Notes under the pieces: model-generated
Seen by the model: only the letters and a program-made list of their open reading frames with translations
What the model was told of the DNA's origin: nothing
Database searches by the model: none
Source: Thiohalocapsa sp963698775
GTDB taxonomy: Bacteria > Pseudomonadota > Gammaproteobacteria > Chromatiales > Chromatiaceae
Direction: 5' to 3'
NCBI GenBank assembly: GCA_963698775.1
Contig: CAVOSE010000069.1
Location: 8,599 to 72,598, forward strand
DNA length: 64,000 nucleotides
Program-made: the position numbers and the translations under genes
Shown: positions 28,658 through 38,023 of the stretch, in pieces
Numbering within the stretch: position 1 is the stretch's first letter
How the letters are laid out: the number at the start of each line of letters is the position of its first letter

Positions 28658-30175
28658 TCAATGGACGCCTGTGACAGGCATCATGTCCACGTCACATGAG
28701 CCGCCGACGGTGACTTTGCTGTTGCCACCGCTGCCGCGACAAGACTCGCCGCGATCCTGAACGCGGCAGTTGAGTCCCATAGGTTTGCCGGCCGTGAGCC
28801 AGTTGGGGGTCCGTCGGTAGCGGCCGACCTTGGAAAACCGGCAGCCGCGGGACACCCCGTAGGCGGTGCATCCACCACCGCCACCTAGGCTGACCTTGCG
28901 TCCATCGATGACGAAGCCAGGGTAGTCGTTCTCGATGCGGATGGCGTCGCCCCAGTCTTCTTGGTCGAAGCGGAATTCCTGAAACCGGTAGCCGCTACCG
29001 ACCTTGGCGCCAACCTTGATGCGGGTGTTGGCGATCAGGGCATGGTCCGGGCCATTCTTGGCCACGGCGCCGGACATGTATTCGATGCGATCCTCTTGGG
29101 GAAAGCATTTCCCCATGGCCGGTGGATGGTAGTAGTGGCGTAGTTCCGTCAGGTCCGACATGGAGTTGCCGGGGAACATGTCGCGCAGATCGGACTCGTT
29201 GCCATAGAGGATACGCTCGGCATCGCCGACGTTCTGGCCGTACATCGCCTGGATGCGGTCGTAGTAGTCCTTGTCTGCAAGGTCGGTGCGCAGGTAGCAG
29301 GCGGTCAAGCCGGAGATCTGGGTCAGGTAGGCATCCCAGATGTTGTACTGAGACGGGTCTGATGCGGCGCCCTGGAAGTCTCCGCCAAAGCGGCAGCCCT
29401 GGCGCTTCAGGCATTGGCCGACGGCGCGGTTGCGAACGGAAAGTACGACGACATTGCGCTCGCAGGCACCATACGCCGAGCAGCCACGATCGAGATGGCC
29501 CTCGTAGATGGCGGTGCGCAGGGTGTAGTCCAGGTGCTTGGCGCGGGCGAGGTCGGTCTTGTCCCAGCGTCGGCCGTTCTTGGCGATGAAGCTGTCCCAG
29601 GCGCTCGCGAGTCTATCGCGGCGGCCAGTCAGGCGCTTGTTGACGCCCGCGCACTGCGGCGAATTGTGGAAGCTGCGCACGATCTGATCCAGCGTGCTCT
29701 TGCCCTCGCGCTCCGCCGCTTTTTGATTGCCGCTGCCGGGTGGGTCGAAGAAGGGCGGCTTTTCCAGGGCGTACAGATCCCGCACACTGATCACCTCGCG
29801 CACGTTCGGCGCGCAATGGTGGTTCGGTACGCGCATGGACTCACGCTGGGCGAAGGTGCGCTTGAAGGTCGCGGTGGCGGCTTGCCCGGATGCCTTGGTC
29901 GAGTCCACGACGATCTCAAAGCCGACATAGGGCGTGCCTTTCGAGTCCGTCAGCGCGCGACCGTTTTGAACGACCAGACAAGGAATGATCGACGTGCCCT
30001 GGGTCAGGCTGCCGGCGCGCGCGCCCGGACCATTCGCGCCGATGCGGTACGTGGGTACCTGCAGGGGACCGTTGAATTTGTACAGGGTCATGACCGGGGT
30101 TGCCGGGATAGCGGCTTGGGCCAGCGTCGGCAAGAGAGCGAGTGCGGGCAGGGTCTTCAGAATGACGTGCTTCAT
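28658..30175 (-). CDS. Unrecognised large secreted cysteine-rich protein
   Basis: A 505-residue protein I cannot assign to a family. From the ATG at 30175 it begins with a clear Sec signal peptide (MKHVILKTLPALALLPTLAQAA, cleavage after AQA). The mature part has about 14 cysteines, an even number compatible with disulfides in the periplasm or outside. The middle is charged and helical (around ERE-GKSTLDQIVRSFHN and RRDRLASAWDSFIAKNGRRWDK). The C-terminal ~100 residues are Gly/Cys-rich (GGGGGCTAYGVSRGCRF, NCRVQDRGESCRGSGG). No catalytic signature, membrane helix or repeat was recognised. It is convergent with ubiT. Reading-frame quality is good, with no internal stops over 1.5 kb, so it is a real gene. 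Confidence 0.8.
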   Translation of the reverse strand: MKHVILKTLPALALLPTLAQAAIPATPVMTLYKFNGPLQVPTYRIGANGPGARAGSLTQGTSIIPCLVVQNGRALTDSKGTPYVGFEIVVDSTKASGQAATATFKRTFAQRESMRVPNHHCAPNVREVISVRDLYALEKPPFFDPPGSGNQKAAEREGKSTLDQIVRSFHNSPQCAGVNKRLTGRRDRLASAWDSFIAKNGRRWDKTDLARAKHLDYTLRTAIYEGHLDRGCSAYGACERNVVVLSVRNRAVGQCLKRQGCRFGGDFQGAASDPSQYNIWDAYLTQISGLTACYLRTDLADKDYYDRIQAMYGQNVGDAERILYGNESDLRDMFPGNSMSDLTELRHYYHPPAMGKCFPQEDRIEYMSGAVAKNGPDHALIANTRIKVGAKVGSGYRFQEFRFDQEDWGDAIRIENDYPGFVIDGRKVSLGGGGGCTAYGVSRGCRFSKVGRYRRTPNWLTAGKPMGLNCRVQDRGESCRGSGGNSKVTVGGSCDVDMMPVTGVH

Positions 30176-30314
30176 AGCGGGTGGCGCAGCGGTTATTGCT
30201 TGAGGACTGGGGCGATCAATCAGCAAGGCATGTGTTGGAAAGGTTGACGTGGGGAGGCGTGATTGTCGCGCCAACGTTGCGGCGACGCCAGGGTCTTTAT
30301 GGTTCTTAAACGAA

Positions 30315-30340
30315 AAAGGCCCGCCGATCGGCGGGCCTTT
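30315..30340. terminator. Palindromic terminator between the secreted-protein gene and rpoH
   Basis: A perfect 26-base self-complementary palindrome (AAAGGCCCGCCGA and its mirror) lies 16 bases beyond the rpoH stop. It begins with A and ends with T runs, so it can terminate rpoH and also act on the other strand. Confidence 0.82.
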
Positions 30341-30356
30341 ATGGGCGGGCAGCGGG

Positions 30357-31217
30357 TTACAGTTCCAACTGAACGCGTAGCTTATTCATCGCGTTTTTTT
30401 CGATCTGGCGAATACGCTCTGCGGACACGCCGAACTGCTGTGCCAACTCGTGCAGGGTCTGCTTCTTCTCGTTCAGCCAGCGTTGTTGCAGGATCGTCTT
30501 GCTGCGCTCGTCAAGCCCCTGAAGTGCAGCGAACAGCCGGTCGCGCTGATAGGTGGCGCTGTCCTCGCGCTCTAGCGCGGTGGCTGGCTCCATGCTCATG
30601 TCGGGAAGATAGGTGGACGGGGCGGAGGGGCCGTCGTCGTCATCGTCGTCATGCCCGTCGAAGGACATATCGTGGCTGGATAGCCGCGACTCCATCTCCA
30701 GGACCGTCTCCGGCTTGACGCCCAGATCTGCCGCGACATCCTCGACCTCTTGCTTGGTAAACCAGCCGAGGCGTTTCTTGGAGCTACGCAGATTGAAGAA
30801 CAATTTGCGCTGAGCCTTGGTTGTGGCCACCTTGACGATGCGCCAGTTGCGCAGAATGTACTCGTGGATCTCGGCCCTAATCCAATGGACCGCGAACGAA
30901 ACCAGCCGAACGCCTACATCTGGCTCGAAACGGCGAACAGCCTTCATCAGACCAACCGTCCCCTCTTGAATCAGATCAGGGAGCGGCAGGCCGTAACCGA
31001 GGTAGCCGCGGGCGATCCGAATCACGAACCTCAGATGGGACAGCACCAGCCGGCGCGCGGCCATCATGTCGCCCTGGTCGCGGAGGCGGAACGCGAGTTG
31101 GCGCTCCTCGTCCAAGGTCAGAACAGGGATTTGGTAGGCGCTCGAGATATAGGCGTCGATGGTTCCCGTCGACAGCGAACCGATCGTTGCGATGTCTTTG
31201 GTCGTTGCGTCAGTCAT
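30357..31217 (-). CDS. rpoH: RNA polymerase heat-shock sigma factor sigma-32
   Basis: The alternative sigma factor for heat-shock genes, 286 residues. Region 2 is LDEERQLAFRLR ... LVLSHLRFVIRIARGYLGYGLPLPDLIQEGTVGLMKAVRRFEP, then VRLVSFAVHWIRAEIHEYILRNWR. The RpoH box KAQRKLFFNLRSSKKRLGWF, diagnostic for this family, is intact. Region 4 ends with HELAQQFGVSAERIRQIEKNAMNKLR. An Asp run (DDDDDD) occurs in the region 3 linker. The ATG at 31217 is preferred to a TTG five codons upstream. It is the last gene of the conserved order ftsY-ftsE-ftsX-rpoH. Confidence 0.97.
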   Translation of the reverse strand: MTDATTKDIATIGSLSTGTIDAYISSAYQIPVLTLDEERQLAFRLRDQGDMMAARRLVLSHLRFVIRIARGYLGYGLPLPDLIQEGTVGLMKAVRRFEPDVGVRLVSFAVHWIRAEIHEYILRNWRIVKVATTKAQRKLFFNLRSSKKRLGWFTKQEVEDVAADLGVKPETVLEMESRLSSHDMSFDGHDDDDDDGPSAPSTYLPDMSMEPATALEREDSATYQRDRLFAALQGLDERSKTILQQRWLNEKKQTLHELAQQFGVSAERIRQIEKNAMNKLRVQLEL

Positions 31218-31250
31218 GGCGTCGATACCCAAGTAAATAACTAGGAAAAT

Positions 31251-31280
31251 ATGCTAGCACCGAACGGGGTGAGTTTACAA
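31251..31280 (-). promoter_or_regulatory. Candidate promoter of rpoH
   Basis: On the minus strand TTGTAA (31275-31280) and TAGCAT (31251-31256) are spaced by 18 bases, each matching four of six consensus bases, about 35 bases before the rpoH ATG. The remaining ~340 bases up to ftsX contain an A-rich run near 31523 but no recognised gene. Confidence 0.35.
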
Positions 31281-31627
31281 CAGCATGTTCGGGGTTTTTG
31301 ATCGGCCTTTGAACGGAAAGCCCCTGAGACAAACGGTGGACAAAGCGCCGAGGGTTAGAGCTTAGCGCTAGAACAAAAGTTTGTACAGGTAACGGGGCCC
31401 GGATGACCTTGGTGTTTGTGCGGAGCCGGTTAAAGGTATTCGCCGTCGCGGATTGCTGAATAATACCAAAAACTTTGGGGTAAACCCGTGCGCCCACCGA
31501 TTTTCACGATTATTTCCGATCCAAAAAAAAGAAAAACCGAAGCTTGACGCTGTGCTCCACCGCGGCAGACGTCTTGCGCGTTGGCCCGGGATGCCGAAGC
31601 GGCGGATTATGCTTAGAAAGACAAGGA

Positions 31628-32593
31628 TCAGCGGGGATCCGTCTGGCTTAGGTGCTGGGCGACCGCCAGCCAGCTGCCAATTGTTCCCATGGCGACGCCT
31701 ACCGCGAGCAGGACCAGTGTTGAACGCAGATCTAGGCCGGCGAGGGCGAATTCGGTGTGGTAAAGGGTTGCCAGCCGCCCCACCGGCCCTTGCAACAGCT
31801 GAGTGGACAGGGACACCATGGCCCAGGCGCCGATGCCGCCGAGCAGCCCGTGCCAGGCGCCGCTGTATAAGAAAGGCCTTCGGATAAAGGCCGGCGTCGC
31901 GCCCACTAGGTCCATGACCTGCACTTCGCTGCAACGATTCTGGATCTCTAGGCGGATGGTGTTGCCGACCACCAGCAGCACGGCCAGACCCAGTACCACC
32001 GCCAGCAGGCGCGCCGCATTGTGCGTCAGCGTCAGGATCGCATTGAAGCGCTGCATCCATTGGATGTCGAGTCGGGCGAAGTCGACCTCGGGAAGGCGCT
32101 CCAAGGCCGTGGCGAGCGCACCCATGGATTCCGGTCCCTGCGCCTGGCGTGACGGGTGCAGGGCGATCACCACCGGCAGCGGATTTTGGCTCAGTTGGTC
32201 AAGTGCCGCACCGAGTCCGCTGTAGTCGCGAAATTCCGCAAGTCCCTGCTCGCGAGAGATCAACTCGACAGCTGTGATGTCAGGGCGTGCTCGGAGACGG
32301 GTGGCCAATTCACTGGCCTGGACCTCGTCCAACCCCGGTTGCAAAAACAAAGAAACCCCAGCGCCTCGTTCCAAACCGCCGCCGAGGCGTTCCAAATTAT
32401 CCAGTACGACGAACAGTGTCGCTGGCAGTGCCAGCGCGATCGCGATGGCGGCGACCGTCATCGCGGTTGCCAGTGGTGTGCGGGCCAGCCGATCGATGGT
32501 CTCGGAGGCCGCATTGACATGGTTGTTGGCCCAGCATTGAAGCATTGCGAGGGGGCGATTGCGGCCGGGTCGGCGTCTCGATGCGCTAGGCAT
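31628..32593 (-). CDS. ftsX: Cell division permease-like protein FtsX
   Basis: The membrane partner of FtsE; transmits ATPase cycles to periplasmic cell-wall hydrolase activators at the divisome. The protein has 321 residues. The first helix is MTVAAIAIALALPATLFVVLD, followed by the periplasmic ECD (GVSLFLQPGLDEVQASELATRLR, then FARLDIQWMQRF). Three more helices follow in the FtsX domain (LAVVLGLAVLLVVGNTIRLEIQNR, EVQVMDLVGATPAFIRRPFLY). The ATG at 32593 is four bases beyond the ftsE stop, implying coupling. The N-terminus before helix 1 is basic and cytoplasmic. Confidence 0.95.
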   Translation of the reverse strand: MPSASRRRPGRNRPLAMLQCWANNHVNAASETIDRLARTPLATAMTVAAIAIALALPATLFVVLDNLERLGGGLERGAGVSLFLQPGLDEVQASELATRLRARPDITAVELISREQGLAEFRDYSGLGAALDQLSQNPLPVVIALHPSRQAQGPESMGALATALERLPEVDFARLDIQWMQRFNAILTLTHNAARLLAVVLGLAVLLVVGNTIRLEIQNRCSEVQVMDLVGATPAFIRRPFLYSGAWHGLLGGIGAWAMVSLSTQLLQGPVGRLATLYHTEFALAGLDLRSTLVLLAVGVAMGTIGSWLAVAQHLSQTDPR

Positions 32594-32597
32594 GGCG

Positions 32598-33266
32598 TCA
32601 CCAGTGACCAGAGTCCGCCACCAGGCGACCCTCGTGCAGCCGTAACGTGCGGTGGCCCATGGACGCAACCAGTTCCAGATCGTGGGTCGCGATCAGCAGA
32701 CTGATGCCAACCTGGTGAAAGCGCTCGAACAGGTGAAAGATCTCCCGCGAGAGGGTTGGGTCGAGATTGCCGGTCGGTTCGTCGGCCAGGATCACCGGCG
32801 GGCGCGCGACCACGGCGCGAGCGATGCCGACACGCTGTTGTTCGCCGCTGGAGAGCGACGACGGTAGGACGCGCTCGAATGGTAGCAAGCCGACCTGATC
32901 CAACGCCGCGCGTGCGCGCCTGCCGACCTCATGTCGATGCATCCCGGCGACCACCAGTGGCAAGGCGACGTTATCGAAGACGCTGCGCTCAGGGAGCAGT
33001 CGGTGGTCCTGAAAAATCATGCCGATTTCGCGTCGGTGCGCGGGCACATGGCGTCGGGGCAGGCGAGCAAGATCGCGCCCATTGACCGTCACGCGACCGC
33101 GGGTCGGGCGCTCCAGCAGGCCAATCAGCCGCAGCAAGGTGCTCTTTCCGGCCCCCGAGTGTCCGGTCAGAAAGACCATCTCCCCGGGCTCCAGCTCGAA
33201 GCTCAGGTTTTTTAACGCGTCGCCGCGCTGCGGGTAGCGTTTGGTGACGTGCTCGAACTGGATCAC
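32598..33266 (-). CDS. ftsE: Cell division ATP-binding protein FtsE
   Basis: The ABC ATPase of the FtsEX complex, 222 residues. Walker A is GHSGAGKST at 35-43, signature LSSGEQQRVGIARAVVARP, Walker B ILADEPTGNLD, H-loop IATHD. Length and start (MIQFEHVTKRYP) match the family exactly. It lies 175 bases after ftsY and directly before ftsX. Confidence 0.97.
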   Translation of the reverse strand: MIQFEHVTKRYPQRGDALKNLSFELEPGEMVFLTGHSGAGKSTLLRLIGLLERPTRGRVTVNGRDLARLPRRHVPAHRREIGMIFQDHRLLPERSVFDNVALPLVVAGMHRHEVGRRARAALDQVGLLPFERVLPSSLSSGEQQRVGIARAVVARPPVILADEPTGNLDPTLSREIFHLFERFHQVGISLLIATHDLELVASMGHRTLRLHEGRLVADSGHW

Positions 33267-33441
33267 GAGAACCTACCGGAACCAGCAGTGCGGATGCGCG
33301 CTTGGCCAGGCGTTCGCGCTCGGCGGCCCCGCGGGGGGCCGACGGGCGATCGTCGCGGAGGAAGGCATGCGCCGAACCCACGCGTCGGGCCTGGCGCCGC
33401 GGCCGTCGGTGCGATTTGGGCAAGGATGCCCGCAGCCGTGT

Positions 33442-34692
33442 TCATGGCGACAGCAGCGCGTCGAGAAACTCTTCGGCGTCGAAATGGCGAAGGTCTTCGA
33501 TGCCCTCGCCGATACCGATAAAGCGAAAAGGGACGTTGAGCCGCTCGGAGATCGCGAACAGGATGCCGCCCTTGGCGGTGCCGTCGAGCTTGGTCAACGT
33601 GATGCCGGTCAGCGGCAGAATTTCGTTGAATTGAACCGCCTGGTGCAAAGCGTTCTGACCGGTGGTCGCATCCACCACCAGCATCACCTCATGCGGTGCG
33701 TCTGGATCGATCTTCTTCAACACCCGGCCGATCTTGCGCAGTTCTTCCATCAGATTGATCTTGGTGTGCAGGCGGCCGGCGGTATCGGCGATCAGGACGT
33801 CCATGCCGCGTGCGGTTGCTGCCTGCAAGGCGTCGTAAATGACGGAGGCCGGATCTGCGCCCGCCTGCTGTGCGATCACGGGCACCTCGTTGCGCTCGCC
33901 CCAGGCCTGCAACTGTTCCACCGCCGCGGCGCGGAAGGTGTCCCCGGCGGCCAGCATCACGCTGTTGCCCTCGTCTTTGAGCTGGCGTGCCAGTTTGCCG
34001 ATGCTGGTGGTCTTGCCGACGCCGTTGACTCCGACCATCAGGATGACCTGGGGCTTTCCCGGCGCCGCTTGGCGCACTGGCGCGTCATTTCGCACAACGA
34101 TGGCTGCGAGTTCGCGGCGCAGGGCCCGCAGGAAGGCGTCAGCGTCGACCACCTCGCGCCGCTTGATGCGATAGCCCAGATCCTCGATGATCCGCGTCGT
34201 CGCGGGGACACCGACGTCGGCGCTTAGCAGCAGCATTTCCAGCTCTTCTAGCAGGTCTTCGTCGATCTCGGTGCGGCCGACTACCAGGTCACCCACGTCG
34301 GCGTTGAGCACGGCCCGCGTGCGTGCCAGACCATCTTTGAGGCTGCTCAACAGGCGTCGTTTGGGCTGTGCCTCCGCGCGCACCTTGGCCGCGGCCGCCT
34401 CGTCGATCGCGCGCAATAAGCGTCCGCGTCCACTGCCGACATCGGGCTCAGGGGCAGGTTTCGGGGCTGCCGTCTGATCCGGCTTCGGTTGCGAATACCC
34501 TGGGGGCGGCGACTTGGGTTGAGGTGCCTGCGCCGGCTTGGGCGCGCTGTGCGGCGCAATCGTCTCCAGAGGTGGTGGCTCGGGTGTCAGCGTCGATGGC
34601 GCCGCGAGGCCGGACTCGGCCTCTGTGAGGGCGGTCCTGGCCTGAGCTTCCGCCTCGGCCTTGGCCTTTTTCTTTTTTCCGAATCCGAACAT
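33442..34692 (-). CDS. ftsY: Signal recognition particle receptor FtsY
   Basis: The SRP receptor GTPase that docks ribosome-nascent chains at the Sec translocon; 416 residues. The N-terminal ~110 residues are a Pro/Ala/Lys-rich A domain after MFGFGKKKKAKAEAEAQA. The N domain starts at LLRAIDEAAAAKVRAEAQPKRRLLSSLKDGLARTR. The G domain has GVNGVGKTTSIGKLA, AAGDTFRAAAVEQL, DTAGRLH, and TKLDGTAKGG. The first gene of the ftsYEX-rpoH block on this strand. Confidence 0.97.
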   Translation of the reverse strand: MFGFGKKKKAKAEAEAQARTALTEAESGLAAPSTLTPEPPPLETIAPHSAPKPAQAPQPKSPPPGYSQPKPDQTAAPKPAPEPDVGSGRGRLLRAIDEAAAAKVRAEAQPKRRLLSSLKDGLARTRAVLNADVGDLVVGRTEIDEDLLEELEMLLLSADVGVPATTRIIEDLGYRIKRREVVDADAFLRALRRELAAIVVRNDAPVRQAAPGKPQVILMVGVNGVGKTTSIGKLARQLKDEGNSVMLAAGDTFRAAAVEQLQAWGERNEVPVIAQQAGADPASVIYDALQAATARGMDVLIADTAGRLHTKINLMEELRKIGRVLKKIDPDAPHEVMLVVDATTGQNALHQAVQFNEILPLTGITLTKLDGTAKGGILFAISERLNVPFRFIGIGEGIEDLRHFDAEEFLDALLSP

Positions 34693-34757
34693 ACTGCGGT
34701 GTATCCGACTCTTTCGTGTTGGGTGTTTCGTTGAGCGTGCGGGGTGTGACGTCGCAC

Positions 34758-34787
34758 CATTTTCAATCCCCTAAGCGATTGAAAATG
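34758..34787. repeat. Perfect inverted repeat in the ftsY/M16 divergent region
   Basis: CATTTTCAATC (34758-34768) and GATTGAAAATG (34777-34787) are exact complements with an 8-base loop. It sits about 65 bases upstream of ftsY and about 300 upstream of the M16 gene. It could be an operator. Apart from this, the 390-base gap (34693-35082) shows no gene. Confidence 0.6.
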
Positions 34788-35082
34788 AGAGAGCATGCAG
34801 GCCGCGTTTTCGTGTTCCCTCTGGTTTCCGGCCAGGATGGTCAAGCAATCCTTCTGTCCCTAGCGAGACGTGAATCCTGTCTCCGCCGCGCCGAGCGGCC
34901 CGACTGGGCCGTAACCTTAGATGGTCTGAATCCTATCAGAAGCGAGCCGGGCGCGTTGTCGATGGCCGTGGACCGGATGGATCGCACGGGTGCCGCGCCG
35001 CGCGGCCGAGCCATTGTAACCGCGCCCATACGGCGCCAAGTTGGCGCTGAACCAAAACGACAGCCATCCTAGAGGTAGTGTC

Positions 35083-36504
35083 ATGAGATTTCTGATTGCC
35101 ATGCTGTGCACGGCACTGCTGCCGGCCGGCATTGCCGCTGCAACCACCCAGCAGCCCCTCGCGCCGGAGGGCGGCCCCGCCCCAGTGCGCGAGATGGTGC
35201 ATGAGAAGGTGCTGGACAATGGGTTGAAGGTGTTGGTCAAGCGCGACGATCGCGCACCGATCGTCACCTCGCAGGTCTGGTACAAGGTGGGCTCTAGCTA
35301 TGAATTCGGGGGCGTCACCGGGGTGTCCCATGTTCTCGAGCACATGATGTTCAAAGGCACAGAGAATCTGCAGCCAGGCGAATTCTCCCGCATCATTGCA
35401 GCCAACGGTGGTGATGAGAACGCCTTTACAGGCCGTGACTACACGGCCTACTTTCAGACCATGTCCGCCGACCGGCTGGCGGTGTCCTTCGAACTGGAGG
35501 CGGAGCGCATGCGCCGCTTGGCGCTGCCCGAAGAAGAGTTCCTGAAGGAGTTGGAGGTGGTGAAGGAAGAGCGCCGGTTGCGTACCGACGATGACCCGGA
35601 ATCGCTGACCTTCGAGCAATTCAATGCCGCCGCCTACGAGGCGTCGCCTTACCGAATTCCGATCATCGGCTGGGCCAGCGATCTGGACTCCATGCAGGTC
35701 GGAGATCTGCGCGCTTGGTATCGACAATGGTACGCGCCAAACAATGCGACGCTGGTGGTAGTCGGCGATGTCGACCCGGAGCAGGTCTTCGCGCTGGCCG
35801 AGCAGCATTTCGGGCCGCTGCAGCCGGAGCAAATCGCCTCTCCAAAGCCCCGTGCCGAGCCTGAACAGCGCGGTGAAAAGCGCCTGACCGTCAAGGCGCC
35901 GGCGAAGGAGCCCTACTTGATCGTCGGCTACAAAACTCCGGCATTGGGTCACACCGAAGAGGCATGGGAGCCTTACGCATTGGAAATGCTTGCGTCGGTG
36001 CTCGACGGTGGCAGCAGTTCCAGGCTCAGCCGAGAGTTGATCCGTGACCAGCGTGTTGCCGCATCAGCAGGTGCCAGCTACAACGCATTGACGCGTCTGC
36101 CGGGCATGTTGTTGCTGAGCGGCAGCCCCGCCAAGGGCCATAGCGTCGCAGACGTCGAGCAAGCGTTACTGCAGCAGATCGAACGCTTGCAGACCGAACC
36201 CGTGGCCGAGGACGAGCTGGCCCGAATCCGCGCCCAGCTGATCTCCGCCAAGGTTTACGAAAAGGACACGGTGTTTTACCAGGCCATGCAGCTCGGCCAG
36301 CTCGAAACCGTCGGCCTTGGCTGGGAACTGGTTGACGACTACGTCGCGCGGCTATCGGAAGTGACACCGGCGCAGATCCAGGCGGTGGCGCAAAAATACC
36401 TGACGGTTGACGCACGCACGGTAGCCATGCTGGATCCCCAGCCCCTGGGCGACCATCCGCAACGTGCCGCGGTGAACCTCGGAGGACATGGCAATGTACG
36501 CTGA
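35083..36504 (+). CDS. M16-family zinc metallopeptidase, catalytic subunit
   Basis: A secreted or periplasmic pitrilysin-type peptidase of 473 residues. A Sec signal peptide spans MRFLIAMLCTALLPAGIAAA. The inverted zinc motif HVLEH is at 83-87 (HxxEH), with the third ligand in the downstream LEVVKEERRLR segment, so the catalytic site is complete. The second half is the inactive M16 lobe. The ATG at 35083 has AGAGG upstream. The next gene overlaps by 17 bases and encodes an M16 protein without the zinc motif, as in two-subunit M16B peptidases. Confidence 0.94.
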   Translation: MRFLIAMLCTALLPAGIAAATTQQPLAPEGGPAPVREMVHEKVLDNGLKVLVKRDDRAPIVTSQVWYKVGSSYEFGGVTGVSHVLEHMMFKGTENLQPGEFSRIIAANGGDENAFTGRDYTAYFQTMSADRLAVSFELEAERMRRLALPEEEFLKELEVVKEERRLRTDDDPESLTFEQFNAAAYEASPYRIPIIGWASDLDSMQVGDLRAWYRQWYAPNNATLVVVGDVDPEQVFALAEQHFGPLQPEQIASPKPRAEPEQRGEKRLTVKAPAKEPYLIVGYKTPALGHTEEAWEPYALEMLASVLDGGSSSRLSRELIRDQRVAASAGASYNALTRLPGMLLLSGSPAKGHSVADVEQALLQQIERLQTEPVAEDELARIRAQLISAKVYEKDTVFYQAMQLGQLETVGLGWELVDDYVARLSEVTPAQIQAVAQKYLTVDARTVAMLDPQPLGDHPQRAAVNLGGHGNVR

Positions 36505-38023
36505 CACTCAGTTTCCGATGAGTCGTTTGACCGCGCTCGCGCTCGGCCTTGTCGCAGTCGCGGCAACCGCAACGGCGATGGCGACGCCGCAGATCGAGAC
36601 CTGGCAGACCGCCAATGGGGCGAAGGTGTTGTTCGTGGAGGCGCCCGATCTGCCCATGGTCGATGTGCGCGTGGTGTTCAATGCGGGCAGCGCGCGCGAT
36701 GGCGAGCGGCCGGGGCTCGCCTCCATGACCGCCGACATGCTTACCGAGGGTGCTGCGGATCTGGACGCCGACGCCATCGCGGAGCGCGTCGAGTCCCTCG
36801 GCGCAAACCTCGGCACCGGAGCCGAGCGGGACATGGCCTGGGTCACACTACGCAGCCTCACCGACGAGTCGTTGTTGGAGCCCGCCGTCGATACCATGGC
36901 GAAGGTCATGACGCAGCCGGCGTTTCCGCCGGAGGACTTCGAACGCGTGCGCCAAAACCAGCTGGTTGCGTTGCGTCTGGCGGAGCAAGAGCCGGCCAGC
37001 GTCGGCAGCCGGGCCTTGTACAAAGCGGTATTCGGCACGCACCCCTACGCATCCGACCCCAGCGGCACTGCAGATAGTGTCGGCGCGCTGACGCGCGACG
37101 ACCTGGTGGCCTTTCATCAGCGCTACTACGTCGCCGCCAATGCGACCATTGCCATCGTCGGCGCCTTGAATCGTTCCCAGGCGGAGCAGTTGGCGAACCG
37201 GATCACCGCGGGTCTACCCCAGGGCGAGGCCGCCGCGCCATTGCCTGAGGTCAGTGATCCCAGTGACGGCGGCTCGGTGCAGATCGAGTTCCCTTCGAGC
37301 CAGACGCATCTCTATGCCGGCCAGCCGGGCATGAGCCGTGGCGATCCGGACTACTTCCCGCTCTATGTCGGCAATCACATCCTCGGCGGCAGTGGCCTGG
37401 TGTCGATTCTGATGCACGAAGTGCGTGAGACGCGCGGCCTGTCGTACAGTGTCTACAGCTACTTCGCGCCCATGGCCGAGCGTGGGCCGATGATCCTGGG
37501 TCTGCAAACAAAAAACACCCAGGCCGATGAGGCCCGTGGCGTCCTGCTCGATACCCTGCAGCGCTTCGTCGATGAGGGTCCCACGGACGAGGAACTGGAG
37601 GCGGCCGTCAAGAACATTACTGGCGGCTTTCCGCTCCGCATCGCCAGTAACGCAAAGGTCGTCCAGTACCTAGCCATGCTCGGGTTTTACGATCTACCCC
37701 TCGACTATCTCGATCGGTTTCAGGGCCGCGTCTCCGCGGTGACCAAAGAACAGGTGCGTGACGCCTACCAGCGTCGAGTGCATCCCGACCGCCTCGCGGT
37801 CGTGCAGGTCGGCGGCAACTCGGAGGCGGTGGCGACGCAGCCAACCGCGGTCGAGTCCGAGTCAGAAACGAACCCGGAGGCGGCGACCCAGCCGAAGGCG
37901 AGTTCAAGCGGCAGCGCTGGCACCGCTTCAGGTTCGGACGCCAATGTCGGCGCGGTGCCGGTCGGTTCACCCGCCGCGGTGGCCGCGCCCGAGGCGATCA
38001 AGGGTGTCGGTGGCGAGGGCTAG
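36488..38023 (+). CDS. M16-family peptidase-like protein, non-catalytic partner
   Basis: A partner of the preceding peptidase, 511 residues with a signal peptide (SRLTALALGLVAVAATATAMA). The position equivalent to HxxEH reads LASMTADMLTEG, so the zinc ligands are missing. The second lobe, containing GSGLVSILMHEVRETRGLSYSVYSYF with the Arg/Tyr pair typical of substrate-binding M16 subunits, is intact. Residues after about 440 are a low-complexity Ala/Thr/Ser/Glu tail. It overlaps the previous gene by 17 bases and the following rsmD by about 14, so expression is tightly coupled. Confidence 0.92.
   Translation: MAMYADTQFPMSRLTALALGLVAVAATATAMATPQIETWQTANGAKVLFVEAPDLPMVDVRVVFNAGSARDGERPGLASMTADMLTEGAADLDADAIAERVESLGANLGTGAERDMAWVTLRSLTDESLLEPAVDTMAKVMTQPAFPPEDFERVRQNQLVALRLAEQEPASVGSRALYKAVFGTHPYASDPSGTADSVGALTRDDLVAFHQRYYVAANATIAIVGALNRSQAEQLANRITAGLPQGEAAAPLPEVSDPSDGGSVQIEFPSSQTHLYAGQPGMSRGDPDYFPLYVGNHILGGSGLVSILMHEVRETRGLSYSVYSYFAPMAERGPMILGLQTKNTQADEARGVLLDTLQRFVDEGPTDEELEAAVKNITGGFPLRIASNAKVVQYLAMLGFYDLPLDYLDRFQGRVSAVTKEQVRDAYQRRVHPDRLAVVQVGGNSEAVATQPTAVESESETNPEAATQPKASSSGSAGTASGSDANVGAVPVGSPAAVAAPEAIKGVGGEG

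Noticed and set aside
29414..30247. Forward frame opposite the secreted cysteine-rich protein
   Set aside because: The minus strand has a signal peptide and longer frame. The forward frame lacks a start context and motifs.
34758..34787. CRISPR-repeat-like sequence (TTTTCAATC...GATTGAAAA)
   Set aside because: It has the ATTGAAA look of some CRISPR repeats, but there is only one copy, no spacers and no cas genes in the window.
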